64,000 nucleotides of DNA from Mycobacterium nebraskense (GCF_002102255.1 NZ_LQPH01000008.1:1-64000), one strand, 5' to 3'; positions 9,059 to 19,303 are shown, counted from the first letter of the stretch. Numbers and translations are program-made. Notes: a model not told the origin generated them from the letters alone.

Positions 9059-9742
9059 ATGCTCGACGCCATACGCCGGGATATACGGGCCGCCAGGGAG
9101 CGCGATCCCGCCGCCCCGACCACGCTGCAGGTGATCTTCGCCTACCCGGGCGTGCACGCAATTTGGGGTCACCGGATCAGCCACTGGTTGTGGAACCGCG
9201 GCGCCCGGCTGGCCGCCCGGATACTCAACGAAGTCACCCGCATCCTGACCGGAGTCGACATCCACCCGGGTGCCGTGCTCGGCCCCGGCCTCTTCATCGA
9301 CCACGCGACCGGGGTGGTGATCGGCGAGACGGCGGAAGTGGGCGAGGACGTGACGCTCTACCATGGCGTCACGCTCGGCGGCAGCGGACGGGACACCGGG
9401 AAACGCCACCCGACCATCGGTGACCGGGTGACCATCGGCGCCGGCGCGAAGGTGCTCGGTGCGATCAAGATCGGTGACGACAGCCGGATCGGCGCCAACG
9501 CTGTCGTAGTCAAAGAGGTGCCCTCGAGCGCCGTGGTCATCGGTGTTCCCGGGCAGGTCATCAGTCGCCACGGTCGAAGCAGCCCAGACGACTCGATGAT
9601 GCCCGACCTGGTGGGCGTCAGCCTCCAATCCCTCCTCACCCGGGTCGCCAAGCTGGAGGCTTCCAACGACGGGCAGCAATCCGGGCGTGTCATCCGGCCA
9701 CCGGAAGCCGGGGTGTGGCACGGCGAAGATTTCTCGATCTGA
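9059..9742 (+). CDS. cysE: Serine O-acetyltransferase
   Basis: The 227-residue product makes O-acetylserine from serine and acetyl-CoA, the first committed step of cysteine synthesis. A left-handed beta-helix of hexapeptide repeats fills about residues 70-165, with the active-site region [26 protein letters not shown], and KRHPTIGD. The start is 2 nt after the cysK stop, so the genes are co-transcribed. The C-terminal tail after the hexapeptide domain ends WHGEDFSI; the terminal Ile fits the family habit of inserting the C-terminus into CysK. Confidence 0.96.
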   Translation: MLDAIRRDIRAARERDPAAPTTLQVIFAYPGVHAIWGHRISHWLWNRGARLAARILNEVTRILTGVDIHPGAVLGPGLFIDHATGVVIGETAEVGEDVTLYHGVTLGGSGRDTGKRHPTIGDRVTIGAGAKVLGAIKIGDDSRIGANAVVVKEVPSSAVVIGVPGQVISRHGRSSPDDSMMPDLVGVSLQSLLTRVAKLEASNDGQQSGRVIRPPEAGVWHGEDFSI

Positions 9743-9748
9743 GGACCA

Positions 9749-10168
9749 ATGAGCACTGTTGTCATCGCGGGAACGGCGCTGATCGCGGCACTGGGTGCCG
9801 CCACTGCCGCAGGCGCGCTGGTCAATCGACGGTCGGGGGTACTGCGCGAAACGAACCCCGGACTCCGGCAGGACGCAGCGGACCTCGGTTTGTCCGAGAT
9901 GGGGCCGACGGTCGTCCATTTCACCGCGGCGTGGTGTGGCCCGTGCGCTTCGGTGCGTCGCGTGGTCGCGCAAGTGTGCAGCGATCTCGCCGACGTGTCG
10001 CATGTCGAGATCGACATTGACGCCAATCCTGCCGCCGCCAAGCGGCTTTCGGTGTTGTCACTGCCAACTACGTTCATCTTCGACGCCGACGGTCGGCAGC
10101 GGTACCGCAGCGCGGGCGTGCCGAAGGCTGCTGACCTGCGACAGGCACTGCAACCGCTGTTGGCTTGA
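9749..10168 (+). CDS. Membrane-anchored thioredoxin-family protein
   Basis: The 139-residue product has an N-terminal hydrophobic helix (about residues 3-25) followed by NRR and then a thioredoxin fold with the redox motif WCGPC (about 57-61) and the cis-Pro region SLPTTFIFD. It is likely a membrane-tethered disulfide reductase or oxidoreductase; Arg residues right after the helix suggest that the domain may face the cytoplasm. The start ATG 9749 follows a GAGG site and lies 6 nt after cysE, so it probably belongs to the cysK-cysE operon. Its partner is unknown. Confidence 0.85.
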   Translation: MSTVVIAGTALIAALGAATAAGALVNRRSGVLRETNPGLRQDAADLGLSEMGPTVVHFTAAWCGPCASVRRVVAQVCSDLADVSHVEIDIDANPAAAKRLSVLSLPTTFIFDADGRQRYRSAGVPKAADLRQALQPLLA

Positions 10169-10265
10169 CCGGCCCCGTGCCGGCGCTTCAAACGCTCTTC
10201 AAGATGCGTTCACCGCAATCGACGCTACGGTGGCCTAAGTTGCCACGTCACGGACGGAGGTTGCG

Positions 10266-11921
10266 ATGTACGACGCGCACGCGCCGCGGATCCCGCCGGC
10301 ACTGTCCGCGCCGAGCCTGAACCGCGGAGTCGGCTTCACGCACGAGCAACGGCGGCAGCTGGGGCTGACCGGGCGGCTTCCGTCGGCGGTGCTCACGCTC
10401 GACGAACAGGCCGACCGGGTGTGGCATCAATTACAAAGCCTGGCAACGGATCTGGGTCGCAACCTGCTGCTGGAGCAGTTGCATTACCGCCACGAGCTGC
10501 TCTACTACAAAGTGCTGGAAGACCATCTGCCCGAACTGATGCCGGTGGTCTACACACCCACCGTCGGAGAGGCCATTCAACGGTTCTCCGACGAATACCG
10601 CGGGCAGCGGGGGCTCTTCCTGAGCATCGACGAGCCTGACGAGATCGAGGCGGCCTTCGCAACTTTCGCGTTGGAACCAGACGACGTCGACCTGATCGTG
10701 TGCACCGACGCCGAAGCGATCCTGGGCATCGGCGACTGGGGCGTCGGCGGCATCCAGATCGCGGTGGGCAAGTTGGCGCTGTACACCGCCGGCGCCGGCA
10801 TCGATCCCCGCCGCTGCATCGCGGTCTCCCTTGACGTGGGCACCAATAACGAACAACTGCTTCAGGATCCGTTCTACTTGGGTAACCGTCACGCCCGGCG
10901 CTGCGGCGAGGAATACGAGGAATTCGTCAATCGCTACATCGAAACCGCTCACCGGCTGTTTCCGAAGGCGATCCTGCATTTCGAGGACTTCGGGCCCCTG
11001 AACGCCCGGCGGATCCTGCGCACATACGGCGAGAAGTACTGCGTATTCAACGACGACATCCAGGGAACCGGCGCCGTGGTCGTCGCGGCCGTGTACGGCG
11101 GATGCCACCTCACCGGTGTGCCGATGCGCGACCAAAGGGTGGTCGTCTTCGGGGCCGGGACCGCCGGGATCGGCGTGGCCGATCAGATTCGCGACGCAAT
11201 GATGTCCGACGGCGCCACCATCGAGCAGGCCACGGAGCAGATCTGGCCGATCGACAAGCAGGGCCTGCTGTTCGACGACATGGAGGACCTTCGCGATTTC
11301 CAGGTGCCCTACGCCAAGAACCGCGCCCGACTGGGCTTGGGAGTGGGAACAGCCGCCGATCGGGTGGGGTTGGTGGACGCCATCAAGCTCGCCTCCCCCA
11401 CCATTCTGCTGGGCTCCTCGGCCGTGTTCGGCGCCTTCACCGAGAAGGTCGTGCAGGCCATGACCGCCTCGTGCGAGCGGCCGATGATCTTCCCGCTGTC
11501 CAACCCGACCTCGCGCATGGAAGCCATGCCGGACGACGTGCTGCAGTGGTCCGACGGCAAGGCGCTGATCACCACCGGCACCCCCGTCGCCCCAATCGAA
11601 TACGACGGCACGACCTACACCATCGGCCAGGCCAACAACGTGCTGGTGTTCCCCGGAATCGGGCTGGGCATCATCGTCGCCGGGGCTCGGCTACTGACTA
11701 GCGGAATGCTGCAGGCGGCCGCGAAAGCCGTTGTGCGACAGGCTAGCCCGTCAGTTACCGGAGATTCGCTGCTACCCGATGTCAAGGAGTTGCGCGCCAT
11801 CTCGACGGCGGTTGCCGAAGCCGTCTACCATGCCGCCGTCGCCGATGGGGTGGCCACGCGGACGCATGCCGACCCGCGGCAAGCCGTCCTCGACACCGTG
11901 TGGACCCCGGCGTACGACTAA
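10266..11921 (+). CDS. mez: NAD(P)-dependent malic enzyme
   Basis: The 551-residue enzyme converts malate to pyruvate and CO2 with reduction of NAD(P). The N-terminal malic domain shows NRGVGFTHEQRRQLGLTGRLP and VYTPTVGEAIQ; the catalytic and metal-binding region has HFEDFGPLNA and FNDDIQGTGAVV; the dinucleotide fold shows VVFGAGTAGIGVA (about 295-307). The length matches the large eukaryote-like malic enzymes, including mycobacterial Mez. It is preceded by a 97-nt gap after the thioredoxin gene and its 3' end overlaps the convergent gene at 11918 by 4 nt. Confidence 0.96.
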   Translation: MYDAHAPRIPPALSAPSLNRGVGFTHEQRRQLGLTGRLPSAVLTLDEQADRVWHQLQSLATDLGRNLLLEQLHYRHELLYYKVLEDHLPELMPVVYTPTVGEAIQRFSDEYRGQRGLFLSIDEPDEIEAAFATFALEPDDVDLIVCTDAEAILGIGDWGVGGIQIAVGKLALYTAGAGIDPRRCIAVSLDVGTNNEQLLQDPFYLGNRHARRCGEEYEEFVNRYIETAHRLFPKAILHFEDFGPLNARRILRTYGEKYCVFNDDIQGTGAVVVAAVYGGCHLTGVPMRDQRVVVFGAGTAGIGVADQIRDAMMSDGATIEQATEQIWPIDKQGLLFDDMEDLRDFQVPYAKNRARLGLGVGTAADRVGLVDAIKLASPTILLGSSAVFGAFTEKVVQAMTASCERPMIFPLSNPTSRMEAMPDDVLQWSDGKALITTGTPVAPIEYDGTTYTIGQANNVLVFPGIGLGIIVAGARLLTSGMLQAAAKAVVRQASPSVTGDSLLPDVKELRAISTAVAEAVYHAAVADGVATRTHADPRQAVLDTVWTPAYD

Positions 11922-12226
11922 CGGGTTTCCGATGAGGCCGCCGCCGGGTCGTTGGGGTGCGGCGCCAGCGGCGTCACCTCGTCGGTACGCCACACGCGCA
12001 GCGGCATCGAGGCCAGCACCTCCTCGAGTCGGTCCGCGTCGGCAGCGGCGAACAGGCCGAGCGTGCGCCATTCGCCCGGCTGCAGCGGCGGCCGCCACAA
12101 GCGCAGCAGGTGCCCCTGCGCGGCGAGCTCGCTGGAATGGGCGGCCTCCCGGGCCCGGACGTCGTCGACCGCCTCCGGCGGGGTGCCAGCCGGAACGTGC
12201 GTCGTCATCGTGACCAGGAACTCCAT
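11918..12226 (-). CDS. Muconolactone delta-isomerase-like protein
   Basis: This 102-residue protein starts MEFLVTMTTHVPAGTP, a beginning typical of muconolactone isomerase (CatC), and contains the W..P.QPGEWRTLGLF segment of that family. CatC enzymes act in the catechol branch of the beta-ketoadipate pathway, but no other catabolic gene is nearby, so its substrate here is unclear. I chose ATG 12226 over ATG 12235 because it matches the family start. Its upstream neighbour on the same strand is tRNA-Asn, 14 nt away. Confidence 0.8.
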   Translation of the reverse strand: MEFLVTMTTHVPAGTPPEAVDDVRAREAAHSSELAAQGHLLRLWRPPLQPGEWRTLGLFAAADADRLEEVLASMPLRVWRTDEVTPLAPHPNDPAAASSETR

Positions 12227-12240
12227 GAGTCTCAACCTTG

Positions 12241-12313
12241 CTCCCCCGCCTGGACTCGAACCAGGAACCTATCGGTTAACAGCCGAACGCTCTGCCAATT
12301 GAGCTACAGGGGA
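12241..12313 (-). tRNA. tRNA-Asn (anticodon GTT)
   Basis: Read on the minus strand, the 73-nt sequence folds as a tRNA: acceptor stem TCCCCTG pairs with CGGGGGA (one G-U), the D arm contains AGCTC..GAGC, the anticodon loop is CTGTTAACC with GTT, and the T arm is CCTGG TTCGAGT CCAGG. The discriminator is G at 12241. CCA is not encoded. Confidence 0.97.
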
Positions 12314-12476
12314 TCAACACGATCGCGGGACGACTCTAGCGTACTGGCATAACCGCACCCAACTGCACAGGGACCGGCCCCGCCACGCCTCCGGCTCGCG
12401 GACCGGAACCCATCGGGCGCGCACGCACCGGGCCGGGTGAGGCAGGATGGAACGGTCGATAGTCGGGAGGAACGCT

Positions 12477-12755
12477 TTGATCCGGTATGTCGTGGTGCTG
12501 GGACTGGGTTACGTGCTGGGCTCAAAGGCCGGGCGTCGCCGATACGAGCAGATCGTCGGCACCTATCGCGCGCTGACCAGCAGTCCCGTGGCCAAGTCGG
12601 TGATCGAAGGGGGGCGCCGCAAGATCGCGAATCGGATCTCCCCGGACGCCGGATTCGTGACCGTCGCCGAGATCGACGATCAGACGGCCATCATGGAGCG
12701 CGGTGCCGAGCGACCGGCCGATGAGGCCCTCACATCGTCAGATCGTCGCCGCTAG
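12477..12755 (+). CDS. Small conserved mycobacterial protein of unknown function
   Basis: I place the start at TTG 12477, where GGGAGG lies about 6 nt upstream; the frame to ATG 12447 has no such site. The 92-residue product starts with a hydrophobic segment followed by GSKAGRRRYEQI, a pattern seen in small actinobacterial membrane-associated proteins, and ends in a charged tail. The last 26 nt overlap the 3' end of convergent dnaG. No function can be assigned. Confidence 0.7.
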   Translation: MIRYVVVLGLGYVLGSKAGRRRYEQIVGTYRALTSSPVAKSVIEGGRRKIANRISPDAGFVTVAEIDDQTAIMERGAERPADEALTSSDRRR

Positions 12756-14712
12756 CCTGCTCAAGGAGGCTGCGCCGGTAGGCCTCCATCGCGACCAGGT
12801 CACCGAATAACGCGTGGTACTCGTCGCCCTGGTCGATCGGCGACATGCGCTGCAGCTTGGACTTCACCTCGGCGATCTGCCGGCCCATCCACACTTCCTG
12901 CAGCCGGGCCAGCACGCCGGCGATGTAGCGCGGCAGCCTTTCGTCGTCCACCTGGACGGCCTCCACGCCGAGCTCATTGACCAGCCCCGCGGTCAGGTCC
13001 GACCCGGCCCGCTGGCGCACCGCATCGATCCACTGCCCCCCGGTGACGCCACCTGACGTACCGCCCGCGGCCTCGATGGCCCCGCGCACGGCTGCGTAAC
13101 CGGGATGGGTGAAGCTTTCGACCGTCAGCGTGTCGAATACCGGTCCGGCCAGCGCCGGGTACTGCAATGCCGACTTGAGCGCCTCGCGCTGGGGCCACAG
13201 CGTCGGATCGCGCGGGTCTGGGCGCGCGGCCGCGGGATGGGCCGGAGCCGCGGCGCGGGGCTCCTGCGCGGCGCGGCGGGGGGAGTTCGCACTGGAACGC
13301 GCCGGGGCCGGCGACTTCTTCGCCTGGCTGCGCACCCGGTCGATGACCTGCGCCACGTCGTCCCAGCCGACCCAGCCGGCGAGCTGGCGGGCGTACTCGT
13401 CGCGCAGCGTGGGGTCTTTGATCTGGCCCACCATGGGCACGCAGCGACGCAGCGCCGCGACCCTGCCCTCGGCGCTGTCCAGGTCCATCTCCGCAATAGC
13501 CGTGCGAATCGCGAACTCGAACAACGGGGTGCGCCGCGCCACCAGGTCGCGCAGCGCGCCGTCGCCGGACCGCAAGCGTAGGTCGCACGGATCCATGCCG
13601 TCCGGGGCCACCGCGACGAAGGACTGGCCCGCCAGATTCTGCTCGCCGCCGAAGGCCTTGAGCGCGGCCGCGCGCCCGGCCGCATCACCGTCGAAAACGT
13701 AGATCAGCTCGCCGCGGAAGAAACTGTCGTCCATCATCAGTCGGCGCAGCATCGACAGGTGTTCGTCGCCGAACGCTGTGCCGCACGACGCCACGGCGGT
13801 GTTGACACCGGCCAGATGCATCGCCATCACGTCGGTGTAGCCCTCGACGACGACCGCCTGGTGCCCCTTGGCGATGTCGCGTTTGGCCAGATCGATGCCA
13901 AACATCACCGACGACTTCTTGTACAGCAGCGTCTCGGGCGTATTGATGTACTTGGCTTCCATCGGATCGTCGTCGAACAGCCGGCGGGCGCCGAACCCGA
14001 TCACCTCGCCGGCCGCGGTGCGGATGGGCCACAGCAGCCGCCGGTGAAAGCGGTCGATCGGCCCGCGACGCCCCTGCCGCGACAGGCCGGCCGCTTCCAG
14101 CTCCTTGAACTCGAAACCCTTGCGCGCCAAATGTTTTGTCAATGAATCCCACCCGGACGGCGCGAACCCACAACCGAAACGACGGGCCGCCTCGGCGTCG
14201 AAATTCCGTTCCGTCAGGTACTCGCGGGCCGGTGCGGCCTCGTCGGATTCCAGCGCCGCCGCGTAGAACTCCGCCGCGGCGGCGTTGGCCGCGACGAGCC
14301 GGCTGCGACTGCCGCGGTCGCGCTGCACGCTGGTCGCCGGGCCGGTGTAGCTGATGGTGTGGCCGATCCGGTCGGCGAGCAGCTCGACGGCCTCGACGAA
14401 GGTGACGTGCTCGATCTTCTGGATGAACGCGTAGACGTCGCCGCCTTCCCCGCAGCCGAAGCAGTGGAAGTGGCCGTGGTTGGGACGAACGTGAAATGAC
14501 GGCGACTTCTCGTCGTGAAACGGGCACAGCCCCTTGAGGGAATCGGCTCCGGCGCGCCGCAATTGGACGTAATCGCCGACGACCTCTTCGATGCGGACCC
14601 GCTCACGGATTGCGGCGATATCACGGTCGGGAATCCGGCCCCGGCCCTTGGGCCGGGCGTCATCCTCCCCCGCGCGCGGGCGGTGCCCCCACGAACCTGC
14701 CGGGCTGGACAT
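12730..14712 (-). CDS. dnaG: DNA primase
   Basis: The 660-residue primase makes RNA primers for replication. It has the N-terminal zinc-binding domain (CPFHDEKSPSFHV and HCFGCGEGGD, about residues 60-90), the RNA polymerase core with the TOPRIM motifs VVVEGYTDVM and YVFDGDAAG, and a C-terminal DnaB-interaction domain ending in LLEQASGDDLTM. A low-complexity Pro/Ala linker is near 490-520. The N-terminal extension before IPDRDIAAIRERV is about 20 residues longer than in M. tuberculosis as I remember it, so an internal start is possible. It lies downstream of dgt and the SodC-like gene. Confidence 0.97.
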   Translation of the reverse strand: MSSPAGSWGHRPRAGEDDARPKGRGRIPDRDIAAIRERVRIEEVVGDYVQLRRAGADSLKGLCPFHDEKSPSFHVRPNHGHFHCFGCGEGGDVYAFIQKIEHVTFVEAVELLADRIGHTISYTGPATSVQRDRGSRSRLVAANAAAAEFYAAALESDEAAPAREYLTERNFDAEAARRFGCGFAPSGWDSLTKHLARKGFEFKELEAAGLSRQGRRGPIDRFHRRLLWPIRTAAGEVIGFGARRLFDDDPMEAKYINTPETLLYKKSSVMFGIDLAKRDIAKGHQAVVVEGYTDVMAMHLAGVNTAVASCGTAFGDEHLSMLRRLMMDDSFFRGELIYVFDGDAAGRAAALKAFGGEQNLAGQSFVAVAPDGMDPCDLRLRSGDGALRDLVARRTPLFEFAIRTAIAEMDLDSAEGRVAALRRCVPMVGQIKDPTLRDEYARQLAGWVGWDDVAQVIDRVRSQAKKSPAPARSSANSPRRAAQEPRAAAPAHPAAARPDPRDPTLWPQREALKSALQYPALAGPVFDTLTVESFTHPGYAAVRGAIEAAGGTSGGVTGGQWIDAVRQRAGSDLTAGLVNELGVEAVQVDDERLPRYIAGVLARLQEVWMGRQIAEVKSKLQRMSPIDQGDEYHALFGDLVAMEAYRRSLLEQASGDDLTM

Positions 14713-14742
14713 CGGCTCAGTCTAGAGCGCCGAACCGGCCGG

Positions 14743-15351
14743 CTATCCCGTTCCGATGACGCCGCATGCCACCCGATCCATCGCTTGGTCGCTGCCTTCG
14801 GCGCCGTGCAGCATCAATGCTTTCCCGTCGCCCGCCACCAGCTCGTTCCTGTTGAACGCGTCGGTGGTGGTGACCAGGTAGGCCGAGCCATCCGAACGCA
14901 CCTCGAGCGACGTCAGGTCGCCGCTTTCGGGTTTCCCGGTGTGGCCGGGCGCCTGATAGTGGCCGCCGGCGGACAGGAAGTCTCCAGGCGGACCGCCCGT
15001 CGGGGCGACGGAGTTGGGCTCGCACTTGCCGACTTGGTGGACGTGCATCCCGTGGAAGCCCGGTGACAGGATGCCGCTGGCCACCGTCTTCACGGTGACG
15101 GTCACGTACCCGCCGGTGAAGTCGAACGTCGCCGTGGCGACGGACCGCCCGTCGGGCGTCTTCAGTTGCGCGCTGAGCGATTCGCCATTGGGCGCTGGGG
15201 TCGTCGTCTCACCCGGCGACGCCGGTGGGGCGCTCTTCACCGCAGGGGTGGTGCCGGGCTGGGTGCTTGCATGTTGAGGTGAGCTGCAGGCGGTCATGGC
15301 GACGACGGGAAGCCCCACCGCGAGGGTGGCGATACCGCAGAATTTGGTCAT
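14743..15351 (-). CDS. SodC-like copper superoxide dismutase lipoprotein
   Basis: The 202-residue product has a lipoprotein signal with the lipobox region VAMTAC, a Pro/Thr-rich linker, and a Cu,Zn-SOD domain. The copper ligands are seen in FHGMHVHQVGKC, GGHY and LMLHG, and the active-site Arg in RVACGVIG. The zinc-loop histidines of standard enzymes are largely absent, as in the copper-only mycobacterial SodC. The C-terminal part is shorter than in M. tuberculosis SodC (about 240 residues from memory): the loop between LMLHG and RVACG is contracted. It likely detoxifies superoxide outside the membrane. It lies between dgt and dnaG, a place where I do not expect it. Confidence 0.88.
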   Translation of the reverse strand: MTKFCGIATLAVGLPVVAMTACSSPQHASTQPGTTPAVKSAPPASPGETTTPAPNGESLSAQLKTPDGRSVATATFDFTGGYVTVTVKTVASGILSPGFHGMHVHQVGKCEPNSVAPTGGPPGDFLSAGGHYQAPGHTGKPESGDLTSLEVRSDGSAYLVTTTDAFNRNELVAGDGKALMLHGAEGSDQAMDRVACGVIGTG

Positions 15352-15415
15352 GTCGGGCAGCCTAGCCCGCGACGGCGACGGCACTGCCGTGGGATGACCC
15401 GCGCCCAAATAGCTG

Positions 15416-16696
15416 CTAACCGGTGGCCTGGCGCGCGTCGACACGCTCCAGCCGACCCTCGGTATACGAGGCGATCTGATCGACGATGACCCGTAACCGG
15501 GCGCGGACGTCGGCCGCGGTGGTGAACGCCGCGGCGAAGACCGGGTCAAGCGTCTGGGGCGCCCCGGCATACAGCCACTGGGCCACCCGGTGGATCCGCT
15601 CGCGCTGCAGGGCTTGAGTGTTGAGATGCCGCGGATCCGACATGATGAACTGCAGCGCCAGGATTTTCAGCAGGGCGACCTCGGCCCGCACCAGATCCGG
15701 TACCAGCAAGTCGGCCCGATAGCGCACCAGCGGCCCGGGACCGGCCGCGGCGCGCGTGGTGGCGATGGCGGCCGAGGCGAATCGGCCGACCAGTTCACTG
15801 GTCAGTCGCTTGAGCGCGACCGACGCCGCCAGCGTGGCGTCGTACTTGCCGACCGCGGCGACCACCGGCAGCCCCGAGAGCCGCGCCGCGGCCGCCATGA
15901 AGTCGTCGGCGCTGACCCGGGAGAATTCGCTCTCGCCCAGTTTCGCCAGCGCGGCCGCCTCGTCGTCGTCGGCGAGCACGCGCAGGTCGATGCGCTGGGA
16001 GACGACGCCGTCCTCGACGTCGTGGACGGAATAGGCGATATCGTCGGCCCAGTCCATCACCTGCGCTTCCAGGCACATCCTGCCCTCCGGCGCGCGGGCG
16101 CGAACCCAGGCCGCCGGCTCGCGGTCCTCCTCGTAGAACCCGAACTTCCTTCTTCCTTCTGCAAGCCCGCTGCCGCGGTACCACGGATACTTGGTGACCG
16201 CGTCCAGGGATGCGCGGGTCAGGTTCAGCCCCGCGCTATTGCCTTGGTCGTCAAGCACTTTGGGCTCGAGGCTGGTCAGGATGCGGAAGTTCTGCGCATT
16301 CCCTTCGAAACCGCCGTAGTCGGCCGCGACCTCATCCAGGGCGCGCTCGCCGTTGTGCCCATAAGGCGGGTGGCCGATGTCGTGGGCCAGGCCGGCCAGC
16401 TCGACCAGGTCGAGGTCGCAGCCCAAGCCGACCGCCATCCCCCGCCCGATCTGGGCGACCTCCAGCGAGTGCGTCAGTCGGGTGCGCGGTGTGTCACCTT
16501 CGCGAGGCCCGACAACCTGGGTCTTGTCGGCCAGGCGGCGCAGCGCGGCGCTATGCAATACCCGGGCCCGGTCGCGGGCGAAGTCGGTGCGGTGCTGGCC
16601 TTCCGCCGTACCCGGCAGACCCGCAGTCTTCGGCGCTTCGGATACCCGTCGTTGACGGTCGAAGTCGTCGTAGGGATCGTGCCGATTCGTTGTCAC
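15416..16696 (-). CDS. dgt: Deoxyguanosinetriphosphate triphosphohydrolase-like protein
   Basis: This 426-residue HD-domain protein is predicted to hydrolyse dNTPs to deoxynucleoside and triphosphate. The metal-binding HD motif is in [17 protein letters not shown], and [13 protein letters not shown] provides the upstream His. Conserved [13 protein letters not shown] follows. The start is GTG 16696, giving the [17 protein letters not shown]-terminus; the frame upstream to 16867 reads as low-complexity sequence and would overlap the divergent TPM gene. It is followed by the SodC-like gene (64 nt) and dnaG. Confidence 0.94.
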   Translation of the reverse strand: MTTNRHDPYDDFDRQRRVSEAPKTAGLPGTAEGQHRTDFARDRARVLHSAALRRLADKTQVVGPREGDTPRTRLTHSLEVAQIGRGMAVGLGCDLDLVELAGLAHDIGHPPYGHNGERALDEVAADYGGFEGNAQNFRILTSLEPKVLDDQGNSAGLNLTRASLDAVTKYPWYRGSGLAEGRRKFGFYEEDREPAAWVRARAPEGRMCLEAQVMDWADDIAYSVHDVEDGVVSQRIDLRVLADDDEAAALAKLGESEFSRVSADDFMAAAARLSGLPVVAAVGKYDATLAASVALKRLTSELVGRFASAAIATTRAAAGPGPLVRYRADLLVPDLVRAEVALLKILALQFIMSDPRHLNTQALQRERIHRVAQWLYAGAPQTLDPVFAAAFTTAADVRARLRVIVDQIASYTEGRLERVDARQATG

Positions 16697-16785
16697 CGAC
16701 GCACAGTCTGCCAGGGAATGCCGGACGGGGGACCGCCCCGCCGCACGGCTATTTGCCCGCATCGTCGCCGGGCTAAATTGGCGTA

Positions 16786-18783
16786 ATGCGCATGCGCTGT
16801 GCTCGCCTGCTGAGTGTGATCGGGACGATCCTCGCGGTCGGTTTCGGCGGCGGGCTGCTCGTGGCACCCGCGGCCGGCGCGCAACCCCCGTTCCGGCTGG
16901 CCGAATACGTCACCGACAACGCGGGCGTCCTGTCGGACTCCGGCCGCGCGGCGGTCACGTCGGCGGTAAGCAAGCTGTACACGGATCGGCACATCCGGCT
17001 GTGGGTGGTCTACGTCGACACCTTCTCCGGCCAGAGCGCGGTGAACTGGGCACAGGGCACGATGCGTTCCAGCGATTTGGGCGACTATGACGCCCTGTTG
17101 GCCGTCGCCACCAACAGCCGCGCGTACGCCTTCCTGGTGCCATTGACCGTCAAGAGCGTCAACGCGCGCCAGGTCGATGACTTGCGGCACAACAAAATCG
17201 AACCCGCCTTGCACAACGGCGACTGGAGCGGCGCCGCGGTTGCGGCGGCCAGCGGGCTCAACACGTCGCCGGGTTCGTCGGGCCGGGTCGTCCTGTTGGT
17301 CACGCTGGCGATCATTCTCGTCGCGGTGGCGGCCCTGCTGTTGATCATGCGCTATCGCGGCCGGCGGCGGCGTGCGGCGGAATTCGCCGCGGCCCGGCGG
17401 ATCGACCCCAGCGACGTCAATGCGCTTGCAGCCGTGCCGCTGCAAGCCCTCGACGATCTATCCCGCGCGCTGGTGGTGGACGTCGACAACGCCGTGCGAA
17501 CCAGCTCCAACGAACTCGACCTGGCGATCGCCGAGTTCGGCGAAGAGCGGACCCAACCGTTCACCCAGGCCGTGAACACCGCCAAAGCCGCTCTGTCCCA
17601 AGCGTTCACGGTGCGACAGCAGCTGGACGACAACACACCCGAGACGCCCGAGCAGCGCCGCGAGCTGCTCACCCGGGTAGTCGTGTCGGCGGCGCGCGCC
17701 GACCGCGAACTGGAGTCGCAGACCGAGGCCTTCGAGAACCTGCGCGATCTGGTGATCAACGCCCCGTCGCGGCTGGACGCGCTGACCCAGCAGTACGTTG
17801 AGCTCACCACCCGCATAGCCCCGTCAGAACAGCGACTGGCTGAGCTGCACGACCAATTCGACGCTGCCGCACTGACTTCGGTGTCCGGCAATGTCGCGGC
17901 CGCCAAGGAGCGTCTGGTGTTCGCCGACCGCAACATCGGCACCGCACGGGGTTTGGCCACCGAAGCTGTCAGCGGCCGGCAGGCCGGTCTGGTGGATGCC
18001 GTGCGTGCCGCGGAGTCCGCGCTCGGGCAGGCGCGTGCGCTACTCGACTCGGTGGACAACGCGGCCACCGACATCCAGCACGCCATCGACCAGCTGCCGT
18101 CGGCCATGGCCGACATTCAGGCGGACATCAAGCGCGCGGGCGAGCTGCTGCAGAAAGCGCAGACGACCAAGTCTGCTCACACCGGCGATCTGATCGCGGC
18201 CCGCGATGCGGCCGCGCGGGCCGTCGACGGCGCGCGCGCCGGAGCCTCGACCGATCCGCTGGGCGCATTCGCGCAGTTAGCCAAGGCGGATGCCGATCTC
18301 AACGGGCTGCTGGTCACCCTGGCCCAGGAGCAGGCGACCGCTGAGCAGCTCAACCGGTCATTCGAGCAGGCATTGTTCACCGCCGAGTCCCGGGTGCGAG
18401 CGGTCTCCGACTACATCGACACGCGCCGCGGCAGCATTGGTCCGGAGGCCCGCACCCGGCTCGCCGAGGCCAGACGGCACGTGCAAGCCGCCCGGGACAA
18501 GAGGGCGACGAACCCGACGGAAGCGATCTCCCACGCCAACGCGGCGTCGACGCTGGCCGCCCAGGCGCAATCGTCGGCCAATGCCGATGTGCAATCGGCT
18601 CAGCGCGCCTATGCCCGAGGCGGGGGCAGCGACATGGGCGCAATGCTGGGCGGAATCATCATCGGCAACTTACTCAGTGGGGGCATGCGGGGCGGATTCG
18701 GCGGCTGGAGTCCGACATCATTCGGCGGCTCGTCGGGTGGCTCTTCCGGCGGCGGCTTCATGGGTGGCGGCGGCCGATTCTGA
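16786..18783 (+). CDS. TPM-domain membrane protein with Gly-rich tail
   Basis: The 665-residue protein has a signal sequence (about residues 1-32, ending AAGAQ), an extracytoplasmic TPM domain (about 35-160, [17 protein letters not shown]), a transmembrane helix (about 170-190) and a long cytoplasmic alpha-helical, probably coiled-coil region rich in Ala, Arg and Glu. The C-terminus is Gly/Ser-rich and ends GGGGRF. TPM domains occur in envelope-stress and membrane-protein-maintenance proteins. It corresponds in position to Rv2345 of M. tuberculosis. It is divergent from dgt and convergent with the small gene at 18808. Confidence 0.88.
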   Translation: MRMRCARLLSVIGTILAVGFGGGLLVAPAAGAQPPFRLAEYVTDNAGVLSDSGRAAVTSAVSKLYTDRHIRLWVVYVDTFSGQSAVNWAQGTMRSSDLGDYDALLAVATNSRAYAFLVPLTVKSVNARQVDDLRHNKIEPALHNGDWSGAAVAAASGLNTSPGSSGRVVLLVTLAIILVAVAALLLIMRYRGRRRRAAEFAAARRIDPSDVNALAAVPLQALDDLSRALVVDVDNAVRTSSNELDLAIAEFGEERTQPFTQAVNTAKAALSQAFTVRQQLDDNTPETPEQRRELLTRVVVSAARADRELESQTEAFENLRDLVINAPSRLDALTQQYVELTTRIAPSEQRLAELHDQFDAAALTSVSGNVAAAKERLVFADRNIGTARGLATEAVSGRQAGLVDAVRAAESALGQARALLDSVDNAATDIQHAIDQLPSAMADIQADIKRAGELLQKAQTTKSAHTGDLIAARDAAARAVDGARAGASTDPLGAFAQLAKADADLNGLLVTLAQEQATAEQLNRSFEQALFTAESRVRAVSDYIDTRRGSIGPEARTRLAEARRHVQAARDKRATNPTEAISHANAASTLAAQAQSSANADVQSAQRAYARGGGSDMGAMLGGIIIGNLLSGGMRGGFGGWSPTSFGGSSGGSSGGGFMGGGGRF

Positions 18784-18807
18784 GCCATTCGCCCTAAGAA
18801 CCGGCAG

Positions 18808-19140
18808 TCAACCGGCGGCCGGTGAATGCGGTATCACGCCTCCGCTGCGCGGCATTTCGAAATGGGGTTCGGTTTCGCCGTCCCACCGCTTCCATTCGTT
18901 CCACTCATCGAATTGTTTGGCGTCCGCGACCACGGCCGGGGCCGGGGCGTCGGCCGCCGCGTCGCCGGAGTCGGCGGAGTCGGCGCTCACTTCTGGCTTC
19001 GGGGCCCAATGGTCATAGTCATCCGGCGGCACGGCCACACCCCATTTGAGCGGAACCGAGAGGCCGCCGAGCATCCCCGACTCACCCCGAACCGCCGATA
19101 CCGAGTCATCTGGTAACGGCGGAGCAAGAGGCAAAAGCAT
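18808..19140 (-). CDS. Small acidic protein downstream of PPE gene
   Basis: I place the start at ATG 19140, preceded by GGAAGGGGG. The 110-residue product opens MLLPLAPPLPDDSVSA and has a Trp-containing segment (KWGVAVPPDDYDHW) and an acidic, Ala/Asp-rich middle. I do not recognise a domain; the pattern resembles small proteins found near PPE genes in mycobacteria. It is 163 nt downstream of the PPE gene on the same strand, so joint transcription is possible. The longer frame to 19227 has a leader without a ribosome site. Confidence 0.65.
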   Translation of the reverse strand: MLLPLAPPLPDDSVSAVRGESGMLGGLSVPLKWGVAVPPDDYDHWAPKPEVSADSADSGDAAADAPAPAVVADAKQFDEWNEWKRWDGETEPHFEMPRSGGVIPHSPAAG

Positions 19141-19303
19141 GTTGCCCCCTTCCACAGCCGATCTTCGGACGCTGTGGCCGAACCTAATAACAGCAAGCAG
19201 GCACATCGTAAGCCAAACTTCAGACAAAATACCCGAAAAACGTGGATTTGCTTTTGCAGAGAGTGCGCCCGCGGCCTTACCTGGGTTCAGCGCCTGTGAG
19301 CGC

